A DNA stretch of 64,000 nt from Halorubrum laminariae. GTDB taxonomy: Archaea > Halobacteriota > Halobacteria > Halobacteriales > Haloferacaceae. The notes below the pieces were generated by a model that did no database searches, was not told the DNA's origin, and worked only from the letters and a program-made list of their open reading frames with translations. Where the stretch lies: positions 186,001-250,000 of the forward strand of contig NZ_JANHDL010000002.1 in the NCBI RefSeq assembly GCF_024494655.1. The letters run 5' to 3'. Every line of letters starts with the position of its first letter. The stretch's first letter is position 1. A program made the translations under genes and the position numbers. Shown here one piece after another: positions 16,189 through 24,280 of the stretch.

Positions 16189-17019
16189 CTACCGATACCG
16201 ATTCAATCGCTTCTTGAGGCGCTTCGCCGAGTCGCCGGCGGCTCCGACGTACGTCGCCTCGTCGTCCGGGCGACTCGACTCCTCGCCGGCAAAGATGATC
16301 CCGCGAGACGAATTTACCAACCCGACATCGACGGGTGCGTCCGGTCGGGCGGCGAGGCCGTGGTCGACCGCGGCCTCCGCGTCGCCGCCCTGTGTCCCGA
16401 CGCCGGGGACGAGAAACGGGATCTCGGGGACGATCTTGCGCACCTCCGCGAGTTCCTCGGGAGCAGTCGCGCCGACCACGAGCCCGACGTTGTCGTTCGC
16501 GTTCCACACGTCCGCGAGGGCCGCGACGCGCTCGTAGAGCGGCTCGCCGGAGGCGAGTTCGAGGTCCTGAAGGTCTTCGCCGCCGGGGTTCGACGTGCGG
16601 CAGAGCACGAATACGCCCTTGTCGGCGCGGTCGAGGAACGGCTGCAGCGAGTCGCGGCCGAGATACGGGTTCACCGTGATCGCGTCCGCGTCGTCGAGCG
16701 CCTCGGCGTAGCGCCGGGTCGTGTTGCCGATGTCGGCGCGCTTGGCGTCCAAGAGGACCGGAACGCCTTTTCCGTGGGCGTAGGCTATGGTCTCTTCGAG
16801 CGCACGCCAGCCGTCGGCGTCCTCGTAGAACGCCGCGTTCGGCTTGTAGCAGGCGGCGTGCTCGTGGGTCGCGTCGATGATCCGGCGGTTGAACGCCCAC
16901 CGCGGGAGGTCGGCGTCGGCGACGAACTCGGGGAGTCGGTTCGGGTCGGGATCGAGCCCGACCGAAACGACGCTGTCGACGGCCGCGATCCGGTCCGCGA
17001 GCGACTCGAAGAAGCTCAT
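16189..17019 (-). CDS. pyrF: Orotidine 5'-phosphate decarboxylase
   Basis: PyrF converts OMP to UMP, the last step of pyrimidine synthesis. The 276-residue protein is the type 2 form: SVGLDPDPNRLP, ACYKPNAAFYE, the catalytic LDAKRADIGNT (Asp-Lys-Asp set), FLVPGVGTQGGDAE and NSSRGIIFAG. The ATG at 17019 starts MSFFESLADRI; the frame is open further upstream but that part is Arg/Pro-rich shadow sequence. Confidence 0.94.
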   Translation of the reverse strand: MSFFESLADRIAAVDSVVSVGLDPDPNRLPEFVADADLPRWAFNRRIIDATHEHAACYKPNAAFYEDADGWRALEETIAYAHGKGVPVLLDAKRADIGNTTRRYAEALDDADAITVNPYLGRDSLQPFLDRADKGVFVLCRTSNPGGEDLQDLELASGEPLYERVAALADVWNANDNVGLVVGATAPEELAEVRKIVPEIPFLVPGVGTQGGDAEAAVDHGLAARPDAPVDVGLVNSSRGIIFAGEESSRPDDEATYVGAAGDSAKRLKKRLNRYR

Positions 17020-17138
17020 GCCCGGTGGTGCGAGCGGGGAGCCGCTAAGCGTTGCGTTCCACGCGCCGCACGGTGGAGCAGGGTCGCGATCGGACTGGCA
17101 GCCGCAACGCCGAAACCGGTGGCCGACCACGACCGGAT

Positions 17139-17816
17139 ATGAGCTTCGCCGACTGCTTCGAGCGGGCCGCCGTCCGCGACGTGACCGCGGAGGCGATACG
17201 GGCGGCGGTCGCGGACCATCGAGCGAACAGAAGAGAAGGCGGCAACCAGACGGGACGCGGCGACGGAACCGAGGCCAACGGGGACTCTCCGTCGGACGAA
17301 ACCGAGGCCAACGGGGACTCTCCGTCGGACGATCACGAGCCCGGTCCGGCGCGTGTAGTCGCCGACGCCGACGTGCTCGCGGCGGACCTCCTCGTCGGCG
17401 GGAGCGTGCGAGACGCGCTCGATCGGTTGCGGGCGCACTCGTGGACGACGCTCGTCGCGAGCGATCCACTGCTCGACGACGCGGCGGCGGTGATCGCCGA
17501 CCTCGCGGATGCCGGCCTCGCGCGCGACTGGCGAGAGGCGGTCGAATCGTGGCGCGAGCCGGTCGCGCATCCCGCGGGCGACCACCCGGCGCTGGCGTCG
17601 GCCTATCACGGCGGGGCGATGCACGTCCTGAGCCTCGATTCGTCGCTCACGGGACCGCGCGCCGCGGCGGGGCTGCGCGACCGAATGCCGGTGAGCGTCA
17701 GGGAGCCGCGCGCGTTCGCGACCGTCTTCGCTCCCGATCGACTCTATCCCGAGGTCGTCGGCGGAGAGTATCCCGGCCCCGATCGCGACCCGCGGTCGCT
17801 CGAACCGGTAGGGTGA
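17139..17816 (+). CDS. Haloarchaeal PIN-like protein
   Basis: The 225-residue protein has an N-terminal helical part, an acidic linker with two 11-residue repeats (see 17268) and a C-terminal domain with RVVADADVLAADLLV, DAAAVIADL and MHVLSLDSSLTG. The first Asp pair and the late Asp resemble the acidic sites of PIN ribonucleases, so a PIN-like fold is suggested with moderate doubt. It starts 119 bases from the divergent pyrF and precedes mutY in the same direction. Confidence 0.6.
   Translation: MSFADCFERAAVRDVTAEAIRAAVADHRANRREGGNQTGRGDGTEANGDSPSDETEANGDSPSDDHEPGPARVVADADVLAADLLVGGSVRDALDRLRAHSWTTLVASDPLLDDAAAVIADLADAGLARDWREAVESWREPVAHPAGDHPALASAYHGGAMHVLSLDSSLTGPRAAAGLRDRMPVSVREPRAFATVFAPDRLYPEVVGGEYPGPDRDPRSLEPVG
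17268..17333 (+). repeat. Two perfect-phase 33-bp tandem repeats in coding DNA
   Basis: Units 17268-17300 and 17301-17333 differ only at the last base and encode TEANGDSPSDE and TEANGDSPSDD in the linker of the PIN-like protein. A recent in-frame slippage duplication. Confidence 0.9.
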
Positions 17817-17841
17817 AACGAGCCCGCGCCCGAGCGTGCCC

Positions 17842-18789
17842 ATGAGCGACACGGACTCCTCGTCGGCGCTCCGCGAGGGCGACGCCCCCGGACTGTCGGC
17901 CGACCTCGACGCGGTCCGCGAGGCCCTCGTGGAGTGGTACGAGGCAGACCACCGCGAGTTCCCGTGGCGGCGCACAGAGGACCCCTACGCGATCCTCGTC
18001 AGCGAGGTGATGAGCCAGCAGACGCAGCTCGACCGCGTCGTTCCGGCGTGGGAGGACTTCCTCGAACGGTGGCCGACGGCCGCCGACCTCGTCGACGCCG
18101 ACCGCGCCGACGTGGTCGCGTTCTGGTCTGGCCACTCGCTCGGCTACAACAACCGCGCGACGTATCTCCACGAGGCCGCAGAGCAGGTCGAAACCGAGTA
18201 CGACGGCTCGTTCCCCGAGTCGCCCGGGGAGCTACAGGAGCTGATGGGCGTCGGCCCGTACACCGCCAACGCGGTCGCCTCCTTCGCGTTCAACGCCGGC
18301 GACGCGGTCGTCGACACCAACGTGAAGCGGGTGCTTCACCGCGCGTTCGCCGTGCCGGACGACGACGCTGCGTTCGAGCGGGTCGCAGACGGGTTGATGC
18401 CCGCCGACGTATCTCGGGTGTGGAACAACGCGATCATGGAACTCGGCGGCGTCGCCTGCGGGAAGAAACCGCGGTGCGACGAGGAGGGATGCCCGTGGCG
18501 CGAGTGGTGTCACGCCTACCAGACCGGCGACTTCACCGCGCCCGACGTGCCCACGCAGCCGAGTTTCGACGGGAGCCGCCGGCAGTTCCGTGGTCGAATC
18601 GTTCGTGCTCTTTCGAACCACGATGAACTCACACTCGATGAGCTTGGGCCTAAGATTCGTGTAGACTATTCACCGGATGGGGAACACGGTCGAGAGTGGT
18701 TGGAAGGACTTCTGACTGATCTGGCCGAGGATGGCCTTCTCGATGTCGAAGGATCAGATGACAGGACGGTAGCGAAGCTCAGTGAGTAA
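17842..18789 (+). CDS. mutY: A/G-specific adenine DNA glycosylase
   Basis: MutY removes A paired with 8-oxoguanine. The 315-residue protein has FPWRRTEDPYAILVSEVMSQQTQLDRV, the helix-hairpin-helix LMGVGPYTANAVASFA and the VDTNVKR aspartate loop. The iron-sulfur cysteines read C-x5-C-x4-C-x5-C, a spacing variant of the usual C-x6-C-x2-C-x5-C. From about 18600 on, base composition falls and differs from the rest, and a second, decayed copy of the 3' half lies at 20656. The last 65 codons therefore seem acquired by recombination. ATG 17842 preferred over GTG 17836. Confidence 0.92.
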   Translation: MSDTDSSSALREGDAPGLSADLDAVREALVEWYEADHREFPWRRTEDPYAILVSEVMSQQTQLDRVVPAWEDFLERWPTAADLVDADRADVVAFWSGHSLGYNNRATYLHEAAEQVETEYDGSFPESPGELQELMGVGPYTANAVASFAFNAGDAVVDTNVKRVLHRAFAVPDDDAAFERVADGLMPADVSRVWNNAIMELGGVACGKKPRCDEEGCPWREWCHAYQTGDFTAPDVPTQPSFDGSRRQFRGRIVRALSNHDELTLDELGPKIRVDYSPDGEHGREWLEGLLTDLAEDGLLDVEGSDDRTVAKLSE

Positions 18790-18800
18790 TAGAGTCTACT

Positions 18801-19447
18801 GGCTCTGTTGAAATCCTATTCTTCAGACATAAACTATTCTGAAACAGCCAGTCACTGAAGAGTGCGTATTGAGCGATATTGGTCAACGGACGTGTTGTGA
18901 CCACACTCGTCGGGCGCGTCCATCGAATACTGCTATAACGAGCCCAAGAGAGCAAAAGAATCCGAGCCCTCCAACGGATAACCAGAGTCGGTAGAGTGTA
19001 GTGACGAGGAATAAATAGACGGCCAAACCGAGAGAGACGGATGTCAACAAGGCGAACGTCACTGCTTTCCAACTGGGAGATTCGTCACGGAAGTACCTGT
19101 ACGCATTTGTCGTAAGCACAACGAGAGAGGCCCAGCCTGCCGCAAGCACGGTAAACCAAAGAAGACCGATGAGGATGAGAACTGAACCAACTGTCCCCTG
19201 AAACCCGAAACCTACAATGGTTCCGCAAAGCAGGAAAAGATAGAAACCTACTACGAATTCTTCAAGAGCACTGATTGACGATTCAGCCATACTGACTTCA
19301 TTTAATCATTACTACATAATTGCTGGGGATGAAAGATTCATACTACTGTTTTCGAACTACCCCTCCTGAATCAATTAATAGGTGAATTCCCTGTACTGAG
19401 CGGTTGAGAGGGCAAAACCATCAACTGATGAGGAGTTCAACAAAGCT
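18801..19447. mobile_element. Non-autonomous IS6-like element A with passenger gene
   Basis: The left end GGCTCTGTTGAAATCCT (18801-18817) pairs with the right end AGGAGTTCAACAAAGCT (19431-19447). Outside them AGTCTACT is repeated at 18793-18800 and 19448-19455, a perfect 8-bp target duplication. There is no transposase; the only gene is a membrane protein on the minus strand. The ends match element B (50419) for about 90 and 60 bases, and the outer 17 bases match the IS6 copy at 50828, so that family probably moves it. Confidence 0.85.
18883..19290 (-). CDS. Four-segment membrane protein carried by element A
   Basis: The 135-residue protein is mostly hydrophobic with four likely membrane segments (about 12-32, 35-60, 75-98, 103-123), charged loops and a basic C-terminus (GRARRVWSQHVR). 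It is the sole gene of a transposon bounded by a perfect target duplication. GC content is lower than in flanking genes. Function unknown; no family recognised. Confidence 0.7.
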   Translation of the reverse strand: MAESSISALEEFVVGFYLFLLCGTIVGFGFQGTVGSVLILIGLLWFTVLAAGWASLVVLTTNAYRYFRDESPSWKAVTFALLTSVSLGLAVYLFLVTTLYRLWLSVGGLGFFCSLGLVIAVFDGRARRVWSQHVR

Positions 19448-19562
19448 AGTCTACTGCAGTGGATCTCGCCTCCAAGCATCCCTACGTCGATAGCCTGCTG
19501 TCAAGGCCGGAACTGCGTGGATGTAGTGTGTTTTAATTCGGTCTGTCTCCTACGCTGCTGGG

Positions 19563-20411
19563 ATGACTGCCCGCGTCTATTACCATCATCCCGAAGATAC
19601 TCACTATTCTCTCGCGTACGTCACTCAAGACAGGGATGAGATAACGACGTCCGGGCAAGATGCGATCATTGAGCGCTACGATCTCGACGAGGAGTTCTTC
19701 GTGCTGTATACGAACCGAGGGGCGAGCGGTACGGTCGAGGACCTTGACTACGAGTTCGAAGACGTACTCGACGAGATGTCACCGCAGGACCGGACGATCA
19801 CGGTGCGGTTGCTTCAGATATTCGAGGAGATCGTCGAGGAAAAAGAGCTGGAAGAGGAAGCGAAGCTCGAAATTTACAAGCAGATCGAATTAGAGCGGAT
19901 TCCCGACGCTATCGCACGCGTCCATTGGACCGGTACCGCCGTCGATGTCGCAGGGCAGCTTATGTCTACGCTGATTCTGAAACACGCGCTACCCAACGCG
20001 AATCACCGGACATCGATCAGTATGGCTCAGTGGTACCTAGAGAGCATCGAAACCGGGTTCTCGTTTCCTGACTTTGCGACCGAAGCGTACGACTGGAAGA
20101 CGTGGGTCAACGAGTACATTATCGAATCGAAGCGGCTTCTCACGGTTCGGCGGAACACGACGGCGTTCTCGTTACTCTCTGAGTGGGGGTGTGACACCGT
20201 CGTACGGAAGAACGGCATCGAGATCGTTCTTGCAGAGTACGATCTCGATTTTACTCGCTCAGAAGCGTACGCGCACTATGGGGCTGTGCACACTGAACTC
20301 TGTACGGACTTCCTCACCGAATCCGTCACCCGTGCTGGACACGACGAACTCCTCAGTACCGAAGGTATTGGCAATGCGGAGTTCGTCTCGTTCCTCGAAA
20401 AGGCAGAATAA
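19563..20411 (+). CDS. Doc/Fic-like toxin-family protein
   Basis: The 282-residue protein has an N-terminal half of unknown type and a Fic/Doc-like core at about 140-170: LKHALPNANHRTSISMAQWY, to be compared with Doc H-x-F-x-D-A-N-K-R-T. His, Asn and Arg-Thr are kept, but the acidic Asp is Asn and Lys is His, so activity may be changed. Doc proteins phosphorylate EF-Tu; Fic proteins attach AMP. A TATA-like TTTTAATT (19531-19538) precedes the ATG by about 28 bases. It lies inside the mutY scar, and part of a homologue occurs at 47580. Confidence 0.55.
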   Translation: MTARVYYHHPEDTHYSLAYVTQDRDEITTSGQDAIIERYDLDEEFFVLYTNRGASGTVEDLDYEFEDVLDEMSPQDRTITVRLLQIFEEIVEEKELEEEAKLEIYKQIELERIPDAIARVHWTGTAVDVAGQLMSTLILKHALPNANHRTSISMAQWYLESIETGFSFPDFATEAYDWKTWVNEYIIESKRLLTVRRNTTAFSLLSEWGCDTVVRKNGIEIVLAEYDLDFTRSEAYAHYGAVHTELCTDFLTESVTRAGHDELLSTEGIGNAEFVSFLEKAE

Positions 20412-20416
20412 CCGCG

Positions 20417-20521
20417 TTAGTCCTGAAGGTCCGCGACGGTGCTCCCAAGCTCCCGGGCATATTCGCTCTCGCTTACGTCATACCGCTCTTCTAGAGAGCG
20501 GAGTTGTTCTTGGAAGGTCAT
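20417..20521 (-). CDS. Possible 34-residue protein convergent with Doc-like gene
   Basis: A short frame MTFQEQLRSLEERYDVSESE... is acidic and probably all helix. It is convergent with the Doc-like gene, six bases from its stop. Size and context would suit a small partner or a helix-turn-helix remnant, but nothing proves translation. Confidence 0.35.
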   Translation of the reverse strand: MTFQEQLRSLEERYDVSESEYARELGSTVADLQD

Positions 20522-20655
20522 CGTTGGAGCCTCCAGATGGGCCTATTCTAACTGAGGCGGTTCTCGCATAAGAACCTTTCCCGACTGCCGAGGATCGGGT
20601 TCAGAATATCAAAACGGCCGAATCGACAGTTCACGTTCACCTTGACTGGGAACCG

Positions 20656-21113
20656 TTCTTACCGAGCGTTTGCGGAAATCCATAATGCGGGCGATCCGGA
20701 CTACGAAACCGTAGCGAACGCCCTCATGCCGGCTGGAGAGACCAGAATCTGGAACAACGCGATTATGGAACTAGGTGGCGCGCCTGTGGGAAACAACCAC
20801 GGTGTGACGAGGCTAGTTGTCCCTTGCGCGAGTGGTGTCACGCCTACCAGACCGGTGACTTCACCGCGCCCGATGTGCCCACCCAGCCGGGCTTCAAGGG
20901 AAGCCGTCGGCAGTTCCGCGGGCGGATCGTTCGCGTCCTCGGTGAACATGACGATCTGGAACTGGACACCTCGGCCATCGGATCCGCATGGACTACGCTC
21001 CCGACGGTGAGCACGGGCGAGAGTGGCTTCGAGGACTACTCACGGATCTGGCCGACGTCGGACTGATCAAGGTCGAAGAACGCAGCGGAGAGACGGTCGT
21101 CCGGCTCCGATAG
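20656..21113 (+). pseudogene. mutY: mutY 3'-half remnant, frameshifted
   Basis: Spread over at least three frames this stretch encodes RAFAE...DYETVANALMPAGETRIWN, then REWCHAYQTGDFTAPDVPTQ, RQFRGRIVRVL and finally DYAPDGEHGREWLRGLLTDL with a TAG at 21111. It is colinear with residues about 170 to the end of the intact MutY. It is GC-rich like the chromosome, whereas the end of the intact gene is not, so this is likely the original host 3' end displaced by the insertion at 18.6-20.65 kb. Confidence 0.88.
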
Positions 21114-21317
21114 CGGTCGCGTACCGCACGGTCGCATTCGACGGCAGCGACACGAATAGGGCGTGACCGCGCGCGTGTCGATCCAGCGTACCTGAGGACT
21201 ACATTTCGCTATTGTGACCTCTGATCTCATGGCTTCGTCTCCCGATTTTCGGGTCGCATTGATGCGATCGTCGGCGACGTGTTTTTGTACGTCGGGCGTG
21301 CGAACTACGCTAACACA

Positions 21318-22010
21318 ATGCCACGCGAACAGTACCAGACGAAGTTGGAGGAACTCCGCGACGACGTGCTTTACATGAGCGAGGTCGTCGCCGAGCGGCT
21401 CCGGATGGGTCTCGACGCCCTCGAACAGCGGGACGACGAACTGGGGGACGAAGTCATCACGGGCGACGCCGAGATCAACGACCTCTATCTCGAACTCGAA
21501 GGGGCGTGTACGGACCTGATCGCGCTCCAGCAGCCGGTCGCGGGCGACCTGCGATTCATCGCCGCCTCGTTCAAGATCATCACGGATCTCGAACGGATCG
21601 CCGATCTGGCGACGAATCTCGGCGAGTACGCGAAGGCGGCCGAGCGAGAGGTGTTCCCGGACGTCGATGTCCAACGCATCGGTGACGACACGCTCGACAT
21701 GCTTAACGAGGCGATGGCCGCGTACGCGGATTCGGATCCTGACCGCTGCTACGCGGTCGCCAACGCCGACGACGAACTCGACGCCGCCTGCGAAGCTGCA
21801 AGCGACCTAGTTGTCCGCGATCTCATCGAGCGCGACGACCTCCGAGCAGCCGGCGACGGTGACAGCGACGACGACACCGAGGCCACGATGCAGAACGTCT
21901 CTCGACTCCTGTTGACGATCCGTGATCTCGAACGCGTCGGCGACCACGCGGTCAACATCGCCGCGCGCTCGCTGTACATGATCGAGAACGACGACGAACT
22001 GCTGTACTGA
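21318..22010 (+). CDS. phoU: PhoU-family phosphate uptake regulator
   Basis: The 230-residue protein has the two three-helix PhoU repeats: DALEQRDDELGDEVITGDAEIN with LRFIAASFKIITDLERIADLATN, and the second with LLLTIRDLERVGDHAVNIAARSLYM. The E/D-xx-R-xxD metal-binding helices are intact. PhoU represses phosphate uptake by acting on the Pst transporter. No pst genes are in the window, so it is a stand-alone copy. ATG 21318 gives the family N-terminus MPREQYQTKLEELR. Confidence 0.9.
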   Translation: MPREQYQTKLEELRDDVLYMSEVVAERLRMGLDALEQRDDELGDEVITGDAEINDLYLELEGACTDLIALQQPVAGDLRFIAASFKIITDLERIADLATNLGEYAKAAEREVFPDVDVQRIGDDTLDMLNEAMAAYADSDPDRCYAVANADDELDAACEAASDLVVRDLIERDDLRAAGDGDSDDDTEATMQNVSRLLLTIRDLERVGDHAVNIAARSLYMIENDDELLY

Positions 22011-22134
22011 CTACTGACGGCGTAGACGAGCGCGCAGTGTTGTGATCGGCTCTCCCCGACGACACTCGGCTCCCTGTGCCCGACGGCCCGGCTCGACCCG
22101 ACGGCTACATATTTCGCGCCGCGTTGGGTCGCGT

Positions 22135-22542
22135 ATGACGGTTCACACCACGGAGATCGAGGTCCGTTTTCGCGACATCGACGCGCTCGGCCACGTCAAC
22201 AACGCCGTGTACGCGACGTACATCGAGCAGGCCCGGACGGCGTACTTTCGCGACGTGCTCGACGCCGACCTCTCGCGGGCGTCGACGGTCCTTGCCTCGA
22301 CATCGTTCGACTTTCGGCGGTCAGTCGAACTGACCGACAAGACGGTGACCGTGAAAAGCGTCGTCGACGAGATCGGCCGAACCAGCGTCTCGATGAGCTA
22401 CGAGATTCGGATCGGGAGCGACGACGGCGACCTCGCCGCGGAAGCGGAGGCGACGATCGTCAGCCTCGATCCGGAGACCGGGGAGCCGACGCCCGTCCCC
22501 GAACCGATGCGGGCGAAAATGACGGCGTATCACGACCTCTGA
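22135..22542 (+). CDS. Hotdog-fold acyl-CoA thioesterase (4HBT)
   Basis: The 135-residue protein shows the YbgC/4HBT motif RFRDIDALGHVNNAVYATYIEQAR with catalytic Asp and His-Val-Asn-Asn, then the long central helix. It hydrolyses acyl-CoA esters; the chain length is not predictable. A TATA-like CATATTT (about 22108-22114) lies about 25 bases upstream of the ATG. Confidence 0.88.
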   Translation: MTVHTTEIEVRFRDIDALGHVNNAVYATYIEQARTAYFRDVLDADLSRASTVLASTSFDFRRSVELTDKTVTVKSVVDEIGRTSVSMSYEIRIGSDDGDLAAEAEATIVSLDPETGEPTPVPEPMRAKMTAYHDL

Positions 22543-22635
22543 TACCACTTCACCATCACCAGCACGATTCGCTACCAGTTTTCTGTCACCCCCACGACAC
22601 CCATCTTCTTGCCGTCGGACACCGATTAATCTCGT

Positions 22636-22875
22636 ATGTCCATTCGACTGTACGCGCTCGACGGATGTCCGTGGTGTGAGAAGGCGGCCGACGCGCTCGA
22701 CGCCGCGGGCGTCGAGTACGAGACCGAGTGGGTCGACGCGCTGCACTCCGACCGCGACGAGGTCAAGCGGGTCAGCGGCCAGCGCGGCGTCCCCGTCATC
22801 ATCGACGAGGAGCGCGGCGTCACCATGTCTGAAAGCGCGAACATCGTCGAGTACGTCGAGAAGAGCCTCGCATGA
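22636..22875 (+). CDS. Glutaredoxin-like (GST N-terminal) protein
   Basis: The 79-residue thioredoxin-fold protein has the redox motif C-P-W-C (Cys11, Cys14), the cis-Pro in RGVPVII and the ESANIVEYVE glutathione-binding end of GST N-domains. It probably reduces disulfides with gamma-glutamylcysteine, the haloarchaeal thiol. Its stop overlaps the start of the next gene (ATGA), so they form an operon. Confidence 0.88.
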   Translation: MSIRLYALDGCPWCEKAADALDAAGVEYETEWVDALHSDRDEVKRVSGQRGVPVIIDEERGVTMSESANIVEYVEKSLA

Positions 22876-23405
22876 CGATCTACACCGGCCGCGGCGACGA
22901 AGGAGAGACGGACCTCAGAGATATGAGCCGCGTCTCGAAGGCTAGCCTCCGGATCGAGGCGTACGGAACCGTCGACGAGGCGAACGCGCTGATCGGTACG
23001 GTGCGCCCGACCGGCCACGACGACCTCGACGACCTGCTGGAGACGGTGCAAAACCACCTCCACGTGGTGCAAGCCGACCTCGCGAACCCCGATCCGGACC
23101 CCGACGACCCGGCAGTGACGAGCGACCTCGTCGAGACACTCGAAGACCGGATCGACGCGTTCGACGAGGAGTTGGAACCGCTGCGGTCGTTTATCCTCCC
23201 CGGCGGCGGCGAGGTCGGCGCTCGGCTCCACCACGCGCGGACCGTGACCCGGCGTGCCGAGCGCCGGACGGTCGAACTCGCCCGATCAGAGCCCATAAAC
23301 GAGACGGTCGTCACCTACCTCAATCGTCTTTCAGATCTTCTGTTTACCCTCGGGCGGGTCGCCAACGCTCGCGACGGCGAGCCCGAGGAGTCGCCGTCGT
23401 ACTGA
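22872..23405 (+). CDS. PduO-type cob(I)alamin adenosyltransferase
   Basis: The enzyme adenosylates corrinoids to make the coenzyme form of B12. The 177-residue protein has TGRGDEGETDL at the N-terminus, EAYGTVDEANALIG, LPGGGEVGARLHHARTVTRRAER (ATP and corrinoid contacts) and YLNRLSDLLFTLGR. It overlaps the glutaredoxin-like gene by four bases. Confidence 0.93.
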   Translation: MTIYTGRGDEGETDLRDMSRVSKASLRIEAYGTVDEANALIGTVRPTGHDDLDDLLETVQNHLHVVQADLANPDPDPDDPAVTSDLVETLEDRIDAFDEELEPLRSFILPGGGEVGARLHHARTVTRRAERRTVELARSEPINETVVTYLNRLSDLLFTLGRVANARDGEPEESPSY

Positions 23406-23531
23406 GCGGCCGTTCGCCGGCTGAGCCGCCGCACGTCGATCATCACTGCGAGCGGACACCGTCCACGCGAGCGTCTCGCTCCCGTGTCGCTCGCCACAAG
23501 GGCTTTATCTGTCCTTCGCTAAAGGGCAGAT

Positions 23532-23813
23532 ATGAGCAAGCACTTCGAAGACGCACGATACTACCTCGGTCGCGCGGCCGAACACGCGAAGGCGGGCGTG
23601 AAAGAGGAGCTGGAGCCGGTCGAAGCGCGGGTGAAGGAGCTGGTGGGACGAGAGGAGGACGAACCGGAGCCCGAGCCGTCGCGGCTCGACCGGATCCAAG
23701 CCGACCTCAAGGAGTTGGAGGAGCGTGCAGAGGGTGAAGCCCGCGAAGCAGTGGCGTCGGCGCGCGAGCGCGTGAAAGAGTACCGCGGCCACGACGCGGC
23801 GGCAGACGAGTAG
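23532..23813 (+). CDS. Conserved-type haloarchaeal helical protein
   Basis: The 93-residue protein is highly charged and probably one long helical hairpin (FEDARYYLGRAAEHAKAGVK; RIQADLKELEERAEGEAREA). The start has a TATA-like CTTTATCT (about 23502-23509) 27 bases upstream. Similar short proteins are common in haloarchaea, without known role. Confidence 0.75.
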   Translation: MSKHFEDARYYLGRAAEHAKAGVKEELEPVEARVKELVGREEDEPEPEPSRLDRIQADLKELEERAEGEAREAVASARERVKEYRGHDAAADE

Positions 23814-23917
23814 GCCTGTTTTCTGCGGGTGGGTCTCGGCGAGCCGTCCCGCTCACGAGGCGTGACTCCGGTATAAAGTAACCCTTAAGTCGCGAGGTCG
23901 GATACCTCGACACGAGC

Positions 23918-23992
23918 GGGTTGGTGGTCTAGCCAGGTTATGACGGCTCCTTCACACGGAGCAGGTCGGCGGTTCGAATCCGCCCCAACCCA
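23918..23992 (+). tRNA. tRNA-Val (anticodon CAC), island target
   Basis: Acceptor GGGTTGG/CCAACCC with discriminator A, anticodon stem GCTCC/GGAGC with loop TTCACAC (anticodon CAC), T-stem GGCGG/CCGCC with loop TTCGAAT. 75 bases, no intron, no encoded CCA. Its last 15 bases plus five downstream recur at 63842, so the integrated island begins here while leaving the tRNA intact. Confidence 0.97.
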
Positions 23993-23997
23993 TACGT
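23978..23997 (+). other. Left attachment site (attL) at the tRNA-Val 3' end
   Basis: ATCCGCCCCAACCCATACGT is identical at 63842-63861; the flanking bases differ on both sides. The core covers the T-stem and acceptor 3' strands of tRNA-Val, a standard target for tyrosine integrases. Confidence 0.9.
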
Positions 23998-24280
23998 AGT
24001 ACGCACGGACTGTAACCGTACGATTTCTTCCGCTTCAAGCTCGCTAGTGCCCGAATCGCAATTTCGGGCCGCGTTTTCGGGGGGTCGGAAACTTCCTAAC
24101 TCAACCGGTCGTCGTATGCTGGTCGCCTCCGTCCGGGAATCCGGTTATATGACTCGGATCGATGCATAAGTATCTGGTGCCGTCGCGGACCTCCGCGCGC
24201 GCCGGTCAAGACGCTCACTCTGAAGAGATCTGACTGTTCGGCACCGGCTACCTCGAAAGCGAACGCGGCAGGGGAATCAG

